Of a stretch of DNA of 64,000 nt, positions 44,901 to 56,900 are shown piece after piece. Both the position numbers and the translations under genes were made by a program. The notes under the pieces were generated by a model. The model had not been told where the DNA came from. It made no database searches and saw nothing but the letters and a program-made list of their open reading frames with translations. The DNA is from Romanomermis culicivorax (Eukaryota; Nematoda; Enoplea; Mermithida; Mermithidae). The DNA lies in NCBI GenBank assembly GCA_963922205.1, contig CAWUHX010000111.1:62001-126000 (forward strand), given 5' to 3'. Numbering within the stretch: the first letter of the stretch is position 1; each line of letters begins with the position of its first letter.

Positions 44901-47900
44901 AGGCCAGAGGTCTATAGTCAAAGATCCTTTTAGGGAAGGCTATACTATACTCCCTATTTTCAGCCAATGACCCATAGATGTCTCCAACCTTGTCGATGTT
45001 GGTTTGCCAGGTTACCCCATATCTTAATGAAGGCCTCCTTTGTGCTAGCCCGATATGGTAGAACCTAACATAATAATACGGATTTGAGCTATAGCTCTTA
45101 CCGTCCGTAGTTATTGTGTCAGGGCTGCCAGGGATCGGCGCGCACACATCAGCATTTTTCCACAATCTTAATCGAATCGGCATAAATCCGAATCGATTCA
45201 TCCAAACATATATTCCGGCACCTTTGCGGGGTACCTCATACTCTATGTTTGGAAGAGTTTTTGCCAACATAAGATATTGGGACAGCCTTTCGTCTGACCG
45301 CCAAGCCATTTCTTTTATTTTGCCCTGCAGCTCTGGGCTGAACGATGTAATGAACCTGTAACTGAACATTTCGGCCATTACAAAGTCCAGTTCCTTTCTG
45401 CTGTGGGGCCAGATCACGTGAAAGGCTAGCGGGACTAAGGCACAAGCGGCTTGCAGTTCCGAGAACCACTTTTCCTCGAATGCCTTAGCATACTCCGCTA
45501 ACTGAGGCTTCCAGTGATCTTTGTCAAAATAGCCTACCCCAGGATCAATATCAATAGGCACATGAACCAGATGATTTTTTAGGGCATCTAGTAGTGCTTG
45601 CTTTTGACGATCTTGGGGTAGTTTGACAACTTTCCTGGCTGTGTCGATGAACCAAACTAAAGACGCTGGTTGAGTGAGTTCCTGATACTGCTTTCCCTGC
45701 GCCATCTCCTCTACTAACTGTAGGCGCAACCTATCCTTGGCCGACAAGCGCTGTTCAGGCCTAATCATTTCGTCGTCGTCGGGATCACTTGCCTCATCAT
45801 AGGAATTGGGCTTTAATTTTTTACCCTGGCGATAAGCACTTGGATAAATGCCTCGCCACAGCAAATTTTCTTTCCCCTTCCTAGGATTGCATATGTCCCG
45901 ATGGCAACGAAAATTAGGCCCTATTTCTTGCACTTGTGTGGCCCATCTTGCGTAAATTTCTTGGCGCATCATGTGGTAGGTGGCCTCAGGCTGCCAAACC
46001 ACAATATCAGGTGTACCCACAAAGTTACGTAATTTGTAGTCCGTAACTATATATGAGTAGAACTGATAAAATTTATATGAGAGTATTTCAATCTGGGCCG
46101 GATCGACTATATCGTGAGGAAAGTTGGCAACTCCCCCACATAGCTCAATCACATACCCATAGTGAAATGCTCCCATAAAAATTGCCAACGAAAAGTACGC
46201 ATCCATACCAGCGTACTGCAGCATCTCCTCAGGAACTCTTTCTTTGGCAACACTTTGTCTATTACGTAAGAGACTGAAATCAGTCTGGTGAGGACCGATG
46301 TCAGCCAAATACATTTCGGCAAAGAGGCCTTTCAACTTCAATGTCTCAGGGCAGATACCTGCTTTCCTGGATTTGGTAATCTCGCTTCCCATGATCTGCT
46401 TTGCCGTGACGCTTAGGTCGTAGTACCTTCCTAGATTTCCATCTTTGATACTACACCTAATCGCGTCAGACAAATCGCGACCATCGGTGCTTTTTCCGCA
46501 TCCACGGACATTGATAATTGAAACTATATCTTCTAAAACGGCGTAACCGACTAACAACGTCGCTGAGCGTAAAAAGTGTAACAATATGTTCTACTCTTGC
46601 TCTTGCAGCAACGTTAAGTCGATTACGAACGTTTTGCCATTTAGATGGGCGAACGAAACTAATCTGGCAAACTGGTTGCCTTTTTCGTTTTCGAACCCCC
46701 ACCTAAACAGCTTTCTAGCGTCCTCTCGGTTCACCTTTTCTACATCGAAGCCGATAATGCTCATGTCTCGGAAAGTGCTGCTTTCTAGGTGTTTTACCAC
46801 CCTTTCCACACTTCCCATGGGAACAATTATCGGCTCGATGGGGTTGGTCGGCCAGAACTCAAAAGTGGCAAAAAACCACCTTTCCAACTCCGCTATCCGC
46901 ATTGCCCGACGGATATTGTGGTCTAAAAAATTCAGGAGAGATTTAAATTTTAGCCAGACATACTCTACTAACTCCTTATGTGCATTTTCGTGACCCTTTT
47001 TACACTCTTTGGGTAATTTTACCCACTATTACTCCTTTAACTCTTTGGGGAAAAACTCTAGCACCTTTGTGCAGAACACCGCTTTAACTTTTGAACTTTT
47101 GAAATTTTGGAGCGGGAACTTGATTTTTAGCCTTTCTGGCCATTGGGTGTCCCTTTATAGAAACCAAAATTGATAGGCAAAAGTATGTGAAATTAGGTGT
47201 TTTTCACTCTAAACCCAACACACTCTTGCTACTCGATGAGCTCAATCGATCACAATCTTGATCTCCACGACTAACTCCTGCTAATCCCCTTCTTCGCCGC
47301 TTTGCGGAAACCAGAGGGAGCGGGAATGACAAAAACCTCCCCTAATCGGATCACCTAATTCGACCGAAGTCTTTTTCGGATCACCTAGGTTCGGCCTTTG
47401 CCACCCCCTTCTACCTAATTTTTTGTGTTAAATTCTCAACTCCCAGTTGGTAGCTCGTCCGAGAAAGGGCACAGAAACAGTCTTACAAAACACCCCTGAC
47501 GAGCGTAACCTCCGCTCATTTTCTTACCTAACTATTTACAAATATAAAATGGTTGCTTACCGTCGACCAAAAAATAGCGATTGTTCTGCCGCGGGTGCGG
47601 CTCCCCAAACTGGACCTCATCGTCCGTCGCGTTGTACATTGGAGTACACTCATTCGGCGTGCCCATTCGAAATTTTTGGGCCCGATTCTTTGCACCAAAA
47701 TATTTTTAAAAGTTTTTAAAACCGGATTTGCAGCTGTGAAAAGTAGACAGATGTATAAAACATTTACAGTCTATTCCCTTGCGGCTGCAAATTACCTTAT
47801 GGGAGGGTTCTTCCCTTCACAATGTTTTCGAAAAAGATTTGAAAAAAATAAGAGCAGACGGGGGACAAGACTTTTGAAAGTTTTGAATGATTTGGAGTTG

Positions 47901-50900
47901 TTAACCAAGAAAGTGTAAAATGAAAAAATGTACGAAAACGGGTCTTTCGCTTTAAAAGCTTTTCCCCCGCTTCGTTAAAACACAATCCTACATATCAAAA
48001 AATATGAAAACGGATTTTAACCGTTACAAGACACGATTAGGATAAATATTTATTAAATACAAAAAATAAATACACGCAAATCGGCAGATTTTGCCGCTAC
48101 AAAACTACATCAGGCGTCGCACTACTCTCCGCTAATTGCGAAGGTACAGTAAGACGATTCGATCGAGTTTTTACGTAGTTCTGCCATCGTGTAGTCTCGT
48201 AGCAAAAAATTTTCAGCCTACTTGCTGAAACCTTTTGCCGTAGCAAAAGATTATCATAACGTGCAATTGTTATGACATTATCCTCCAACCTGGAAACATC
48301 AGTTATAATGAAGGGTCCTTCCCAAGTTAAGCCTAGTTTCTTTTGCTTATCAACTTTAAGAAGTACCCAATCATTTTCTTTAAAAACCGAGGTTTTAATT
48401 TTCTTGTCGAAATATCTTTTGCTAGCTTCCGCTGCTTTCTGGATATTTTCGGCAATAATACCATAAAGCCTGGTTAAGTGGTCTGTTAGGATGAATTTGT
48501 ATGCCTCATAACTCATGGGCATTACTAGTTTAAGGGCTTTTGACAAATTCATCCCGAACTTTGCCTCATGGCCCCGTAACAACGCAAATGGCGAGGCCTT
48601 CGTCACTGCGTGTGGGGTAGCATTGTAGGCAAAGACCACTGATTTGAGATATCTTGGCCAGCTATCGGGTTCACCGATAGCTACTTTTCTCAGTTGTTTT
48701 ATTAGAGTTTGGTTGAACCTCTCTACCATACCATTACCCTGAGGGTGGTAAGCAGTAGTGAAGATCTTCTTACACTCTAATAAATGACAAACTGATTTCA
48801 TTAAATCCGAAGTAAAACAAGATCCATTGTCACTTAGGAGTTTCGTTGGTGTTCCATGCCTAAATATTATAGCTTCTAAGAATGCATTCACAACTGAATT
48901 TGCTGATTGATCTGGGATCATCTCAGCTTCAACCCATTTTGTGAAATAGTCCTGAAAAACTATAACATAAGGCATTCTTTCTCCCAAAGGCGAAATTCCT
49001 ACTATATCCACAGATACAATGTCGAATGGACCTCGTGGCACAATGGGTATCAACGGAGGAATGGATGGCTTTCCTGCAGTTGCCATTTGACAGACAACGC
49101 AGTATTTTATCCATTCCCTGACATCTTTTTCCATGCCAGGCCACCAATAGTGCAATTTCATGACACTCAGAGTTCTTTTGAAACCCTGGTGTGTCATTAT
49201 TACAGCACCATGATGCTGATGCAGCACAGAGTCCCTGAGGTTTGCGGGTACGACCAATTGGTCTTCGCTTTCTGCCTCAGTTTCCCTATACAATACACCA
49301 TTTTCTTCGTAGAACCCAGTGTGGTACTTCGTGGTGCTATTTGCACCTAATCCATCCCAGATTGGCTTTAAGCTTTCGTCTGCTTTTTGCAGTTTGCTCA
49401 TCAAGTCATCTGGGATCAGGCCAATAGATATCTCTTCTCCTCCTGATGTTCCTGGTTTATCAAACTCCTCTTCCTTTCTAGGGTGTAACCACTGCACATT
49501 GTCTTGTTCCTTAGGTATCGCAGATCTATCAGTTTCCTGATTTTCTTTCTGCACCTTTTCAGAAACACGAGCTTTGCTTCGGGTTACTACCGCTTCTACT
49601 CCTTTAGGATGCTCTCTTTCGTCCTCAGGACTATTTCGAGCACTCTCTTCTTCCTTTTTATCCTTGTGGGATTTATTCTTTTCGGGGATGTTGTTCCTCT
49701 TGGCCTCCAAGGAAATTTGTTGTTGTTCTTGTTGTTCTTTTATTATTCCTTTGACATCGGAGGAAACAACATCCGACTTGAACATACTTTCCCACTTCGG
49801 TGGTGATTTCACCACATCCTCTGGCTCATCCTTTCTAGAGAGAAAATCAGCCATAGCATTTTGTCTACCTGGCACGTATTCTAACTTGTGGTTGTATTGA
49901 TTTATGATCGCATACCACCGTTTCAATTTATCATTTGTTGTAGTGTTGACTTTCATTGATAACAGTGGTCTGTGATCTGTCTTAATCAATACTTTCTGCC
50001 CCAATAAATAGTGCCGGTAGATTTTGAGGCCGTAGATAATCGCGAGGCACTCCCTTTCGGTTGCGCACCACTTTTTCTCGTCCTCTTTTAGCACACGGCT
50101 ATTGTATGCTATGACCCACTTATCTTCTCCAGATTCTTGATACAGAACAGCCCCTAGTGCTGTTCCACTGGCATCGGTTTGTAGAATGAATTGGGCTGAG
50201 CCATCCATTACTGGGTACCTAAGAAATGGAACCGATACCAGTGCTTCTTTCAAAGCATTAAATACTTTGTAGTGATCCTCTGTGACGAGCCATTTATTCC
50301 TTTTCTTGGCCGTCAGCTTATACAAAGGTTCTGCGTGCTTTGCCAGGTGTGGTATAAATTTTTTACACCACTGGAGCATTCCGAGAAACCTTTGCATACG
50401 CTTGACCGAGTCCGGGAATTCAAACTCCTTAATAGCTTGCACTTTTTTCAGATCGGGCGAAATTCCATTAGAATCCAAAATGTGATCAAGAAAATGAACC
50501 TTCTTTGGCAGGAATTCGCATTTTTCCGGTTTAAGTGTAAGCTGGGCTCGTCTCAGAGCATCTAGGACCAATTTCAAATTTTCTACGTGTTCCTCGAACG
50601 TATTCGAGAACACTATGATATCGTCTATGTAAACTAGACATATCTTCCACACATGAGGATGAAGGATTCTCTCCATCATCCTCTGGAACTCGGCTGGTGC
50701 ATTTTTCAGTCCAAAGGGCATTACTTTGAACTGAAACAACCCTTCTTGACACAGGAAAGCAGTCTTTTCCTTACTGCCTTCTTCCATTGGCACTTGCCAA
50801 TAGCCAGACTTAGGGTCAAGAGTCGTATAAAATTTTGCTCTCCCGAGGCAGTCCAGATAATCATCCATTCTTGGTATTGGATATCGATCATCCTTCGTAA

Positions 50901-53900
50901 CCTCTTTCAAGCCTCTGAAATCAACAACCGGCCTGAGCGACCCATCTTTCTTCCCTACTAGGAATAATGGCGCCGCCCAGGGCGATCTCGATGGCTCTAT
51001 GACTCCTTTGTCTAGCATTTCCTGCACATGTTGTCTGATATATGGTCGACGTTCAATGGCAGCTCTGTAGTAATGTTTCCCCACAGGGCTAGCATCACCT
51101 GTATTGATTTTACAAGTAAGATGGGGAGTAGTTGTCAGAGGATCATGAGGTAGGCTAAATACATCTCGGTATTTCACGAGTTGCCGTATCGCCATCTCTT
51201 TCTGTTCCTCTGACACTGTAGCTTTAGAGGTCATTTTGTACAATGCTTCCAGAAACACAACTCCATCGAATTTTGATTCCTTGGCATCGAAAATGCCCTC
51301 TAGGCTACTTTCTCCACTATTTCCTGCCTGTAAAATTGATACACCTGATTCTCCCCGAAATACGGAGTTACAGTAGCCAAGAACTTGATTAGGTTCTATC
51401 AGGCAACCGGAACCCGTATTGTTGGAGATCATCAATACAAAGTCCTCCTTTGAACCATCAACTATAGTATCATCTACTCTGAATCTCGTTTCTGAATCAT
51501 CTCCTTCAACGATGATTCCATTTATTCTATTTGCCGAGGATTTATTCCACAATTTAGCTTTCACTAGCTGATCTGTTCCATGTGGAATGTAAATTCTATT
51601 ACAAGCCACTACTGGAACTAGATCTTCCAGCTGCTCAATTGTCGAACATTGATCTTCTTCAATAGGATTCTCCTGTATTGATTCTGCTATCATCGGATTA
51701 TGCATCCCAACTATTGGAATTGCTTTCTTATCAGATGTTAACAAATCAATACTTTTCTTTACACCCATCATAGTCATTGAACCTTTTCCAAAATCTATTA
51801 CCGTATTGACTTCCGGATGCGCCAGGAAGTCTGTTCCCAATATCAAATCTTCTGCGGACCCTGGTATTATGATAGCTTTAACTGGAAAACGGCCATAATC
51901 ACATTGCATTTGAAATTGGACGTAACCATGTGCACTAACTACTTTACCATTGGCGACAGTGACTTTTAGGATCTTAGGGTACGCTGTATACTCCAGTCCA
52001 AGTGATTTTTTCAAGAAATCACCTGACATCACCGAACACTGAGCTCCCGTGTCAATCAGTGCCTTTGCAGTAGTAGCACACACAGTTACTTTAATGTGAA
52101 ATGGCTGTGTTCTAGGGTACTTCGCTAACATATCCAGTTCCTCTGCAGTCGCCTTTCTACCATACTCGGCACTGCATTCTATTTCTGGCACATTTTCCTC
52201 TTTCTCCATGGCACAATTATGTAAACCACACAACTTCATCTCCATCATTGGTTCTTGCTGTACACTATTGATACCACTACTTGGCGGTTGGTCTGTCTGC
52301 CCGGAGGCTTGCGACGGACTAACTACCTTTTGCGGAACCAACAGGGTATTTGAACTCTGATTTGCGATTACTGGTTGTTGGTCCATTAGATTTGGTCCTG
52401 GTAACATCAGCTGGGTGGTAGCCTGTAACAACCTCATCTGCTCCCTGAGCTTCTTCAACTTTACGTATTCCTGAAACTCGGCATATTCTTGCAAATTTTC
52501 CGCCTCGTCGTCAGGAAACGAAACTTGATAAGCTCCCCTTTCGCCTTCGTTACCAAAACCTCCTCTACTTCCTCCGTAATTTCCTCTGAAATTACCTCTG
52601 AAATTTCCTCTACCTCGGAAATTTCCAAAACTTCCTCTAGGACTTCCTCTTCCAAAGCCTCTTCCACTATTTCCACCCCTTCCACGATTTTGCAGACCTT
52701 TATAAAAATTCAAAGTTCTACAATCAATCGTGTTGTGAGTGTTATTTTCGTGGTAAGTACACCATTTTCACTGCTGAACCTCTTGTTGACTTTTCACTTT
52801 CGCTTTATCAACTTTCTGAGTTAAAGCAGTTATGGCTTCCTCTTGAGCTTTGGTCGAGTTCCTAATCTCTTCATAACATTGTGCCATTTTGATAAACTCC
52901 TTAGATAAAGCCACCATGAGGGAGTCCTTTTTTGGCTCCTCAACAGGCTGTTGCCGAGGCATTATGGCCTGTTGCGGAGGTACTTCAAGTACTTCCTCAT
53001 CTGCTATATCTATCAATTGATTTTGCGAAGATTGCATTGGAGTTTGCCTTTCTGTGTTTGGTCTTCTAAAGTCCCTATTGCGTTTTTGGGCGCTTTCATA
53101 AGGTCTTTGGATTACATTCACATCGGCTTGCTGCTCCTCAGCAATTTCTGCTTGTGCCGTATTTATCATCATGGGCTGCTCTCTTGGCCCAAATGTTCTA
53201 ATCGCATTCCGGTACTTTAACTCTATCTCATAGACTGCCTGCGAAAGATCATACCAATTTTTGAATTTTGCTATGTCTTTCTGCAGTTCTAATTGATAAG
53301 TCAAAGAACTCCTATAGAAAAAGGTTTCAATGATTATTTTATTTTTAAACTCTTTCGTTTCACTCTGATAAACGAGATTCACATGTGCTCGAACCCTTTT
53401 TAGAAATTTGGTTGCTGCCTCGTCGGGTTCCTGCTTAATATCTAATAAATCCCGTTTGAGCATGTCCAGGTTACAATCTGGAGCACAATAATTCAAAATC
53501 TTGTCTCGGGCCTCCCTATATGTCGTTGACTCTTCGGCCAATTCTTTCGGCAAGTCCCTTGACAAACGGGTTAATGCTTCTAGTTTCACCTCATCGGGAG
53601 TATTCTTACGAAACTCACCTTCTAGCTCCACTAGAAAAGCAAGAACCTGTTTACTTGGCATATCAGATTGCAGTAATTTCGGTTTGATCGCCCTTTCAAT
53701 GTCATAGACAGTTGGGCCTACTTGAGCTGGATTGACCCATAAAGCTGGATCAATCGGAACCATTGTAGGCATGACCTGCTGCCTGACACTTGGGGTCTCT
53801 CCCCTAATACAACTGCTCTGTTGTGAGATAGTTGGATTTATCAGACTTGGGTTTTTTAGGCCTTCGTCAAAACCACAACTACTCACTCTCTGCTCCACTT

Positions 53901-56900
53901 TTGAGGTAGTGGGCAAATGAGACATATACTGCTCTTTAGGACCGAGACTTGACTTTTGGTCTTTCCGTCTACAGTCTTGCTGAAGAGTGATGCCATCATT
54001 TTGCCACGCTAACTCTTCCTGGCCCTGCTCAAACTTCAATGCACCACCTTGTTCCAAACAACCAGCATTGCTTTGCCTCGGTTCATTTGCCTTAGTGGCT
54101 TTCTGTGAACCTGTATTAGCAATGTTGGCGAATATGCTATCATAAACATCTAACCTGTTCATGATCTGGTCCAATTTGTCTTCTAATGAGCTCTTTCGAG
54201 GATTTTCTCGATGTTCCTCCCGCTCGTTATCCCAATATAATCGATGGTAGGTAACGAATAATTGGGCGGGTTTATTAATTGGCCGGCGCTGCTGTTGATC
54301 CAAAACCGGAATGTTCATCTTCGGTAATGGACGCGCCGGTCCCATAATAGGCGGATGTAAATATTCGCCTCTCTTGGGGAGGTTGGTCGACGATGGAATT
54401 TTAAAAATTTGATCTTCGTTGGCCGATAATATCGCGTCGTCGTCCTCCCTCTCGACAGCTGTCGAGGTCGTAGGTCGGTTGCCTTCATTTTCCACCAATA
54501 AAGGCCTGTGATCTGAGCAATTGTCCTCTTCAGCCGAGGTTTCAGCTGAAGTTAGGACAATTAACTTTTCTGCATCACGGGCCTTTTTTCCCGGTGGTGT
54601 TCGGGGCAAACCGGAGCTCTTGAGGCCACCTAGGTTGTCTTTATTCATTTTGTAACCTCCCAGTTCTCTATAAAAACCAATAGGTTTTTTGACTCCTCGA
54701 GTTTGCCTCTGATTTTCTGTTACTTTGAGAGTCAGAAGCCACCACTTGTTGAAATGAGACTTGGGGTTAGATTGAGAAATATAAATAAAGGATTTGATAC
54801 CAAAAATAGACCTAATCAGTCACTAGCTAATTCACCTAATCAGGCCGAAACCTTAGGTAGAATCAGATTGCAACAGTTCAGTCAGTCTCTAAATCAACAA
54901 AGATCTCCTGCTTTCGTCCCGAAGAACTGCAGAAGAAATGATAACACCCTGAGCTCAAGTAACTTCAAACCAGGGGCAAAATCAGAAGTCAGGCCGAGAA
55001 CTGAGTTGTAAATGTAGACTTGCACGCTGGGTGGCTCTCCAGAAATCCGGGGTCTAACCTGCGTTCCCTCCGCTGCGAGTAATCCAAAGGCGATCGGCCG
55101 AGGGTCGTTGTATTTCTGGCGGAAATGCTCCACCACAAATAAAATAACAAATTAATATAATATTATGCCCTACTGGGCCGCCGATATTCTCTTTCAATAA
55201 AAAACAAACAATAATCAATGAATGACCAAAAACATAGACGACTGGCATATTTATGCACGGTGTCTATGCAAATCGGCGTCGACGCAAAACGCGTCGACTT
55301 CGGCTATTTCTTCACAACTTGGAGATAGACTATGTCCATCCCTGACAAGAACACTGTTCGGAATACTGATACGTTCGGTATACGGATACACAACCTGAAA
55401 GTTTTCTTCCACCGATTCCAAAAACAAGCAGTGCTATTCCTGGGGCTCAGAGGCTGAATTATGCAGCTGATTTTTGAACAATATATAATTTTCAAAAGCT
55501 AAATCAGAATTTATGCTCAATAAATTAGTGTCTGACACTGTAATGCTTCAAATCTCTTCTACTCCCATGACTTACACAACTTTTCTCTTGGCCATTGGAA
55601 GTGAATGAGGGAAGCTGATGATCACAATTCCGCTATTTGGAGGTCGCGTTTTAGCTGTATTGACCAACTTTTCCACGATCGTTGTAAGTAACATTTTGTT
55701 GGCAGTGTTATCAACTGGAGCTACATAAAATGGTGGTTGCGGCGTCGAATGGCTCCTGTACGAAACCAAGGTGAGAACACTGGCTTGTGGACCCTGCATG
55801 TTTATTGTTGTCTTGATCATCAAGTCTGGATTGTTAGCCGGACATATCAATGAACCTTTGACTTTGAACATTTGATTGCTTTGCAGTGGATTTTCCAACA
55901 AACGCGCCACGACCAAGGGAGTATTGGGGTCTAGTTTTCCATTACGAGGCGCAAGGACTAATCGTTGGCCATCGTCAGTGACCACTCTAATCATGAAATA
56001 TGGCGGTTTGACGACGACAATTTGGACTTGAAGTGAACGGGGATTATTTTGACTTTTGATGTTTCGGCTTACGATAAGCTTTCCGTCAGCAGGACTACCT
56101 TGAATGCTGAGTATAATTTCCACGTCGATGAAAATGATTACGTTCGTAGTTTGCCTGAAAAACAGACGTCTGTGGATGCATCTTATTGAGTCTGTTTCTC
56201 TCGAATCGCTTCTAAATAATGAAAGTTCGAGCAATACGCTTACCTACTGAACCACAGAGGACTAAAAATTCATTCAACTAACCTCCAACTTTTTCTGTGA
56301 GACTCTGAATTGATGCTCGCTCATGATAAGTCGCCCAGGCTATCAATAACGTGTTAAAGTAGCAGACGTATTAGCCAGACCGTATACTGAATGTAACTTG
56401 AAGATCCTGCTCACCTTCTGATTGGCAATCTGGGTGTTCAAAATAATAGATAGTCCTTCAATGTTGAGGAAGACGATTTTTTTTCACTTTACGTCAATTA
56501 GTAATATCGAGTAAATAATCTAACAGATTAATTATATTACTGACAGCAAGACTTCTGTACATCTACAGGCTATCGCTCAGTGTGTTGCCAGAGCACAATT
56601 TGATGCAGCCGAAAGAGTATGGTTCAAACTCTGACAGACTGTTTCCACTTTTTAGAACTCAATTTAAAATGTTTGTCAGCTGTCAAACTTGATATCAAAA
56701 GTGGCATACATAGACGACAGTATCATCTTTTCATAGATCATTGGATCTGGATTCATTTACAATTGGCAAAAATACTGCAGTCACTTCAATATGATTGTTC
56801 GCTATATGGTCCACCTCTAATGTCATTTTTGGAGCGATAACAAGCTGGGCGTGATTCAGCCAGATGAAACAGAGTCCTCTTTTACTTGAAACATTCGTTA

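Larger units (their letters stand above)
41416..55347 (-). mobile_element. Ty3/gypsy LTR retrotransposon, element 2 (13.9 kb)
   Basis: The LTRs at 41416-41998 (583 bp) and 54747-55347 (601 bp) start TGTTG and end TGACA. They differ by two substitutions seen by eye and one 18-bp indel (near 55185-55205). The flanks 41412-41415 and 55348-55351 are both AGAA, a 4-bp target duplication. Minus-strand order: primer-site candidate, gag (54648-52768), in-frame TGA, pol (52713-48097), ~1 kb spacer, exonuclease-bearing second frame (46902-42829), 3' region, polypurine tract. It is inserted into the right arm of foldback FB5 in intron 6 of the repeat-domain gene, in the same orientation as that gene. 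Confidence 0.95.
40485..55394. repeat. Foldback element FB5, telomeric loop, split by LTR element 2
   Basis: The left end GTTGTGTATCGGTATGCAGA (40485) pairs with the complement of the right end, GTTGTGTATCCGTATACCGA (at 55394). The left arm runs to ~40655 and contains GAATGTATC / ATACCGA units. The right arm appears at ~41349-41392 and continues at 55352-55394, beyond the retrotransposon. Removing element 2 and one target duplication leaves ~974 bp, close to FB1 (978) and FB3 (989). The loop holds the (TTAGGC)n array. Confidence 0.75.
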
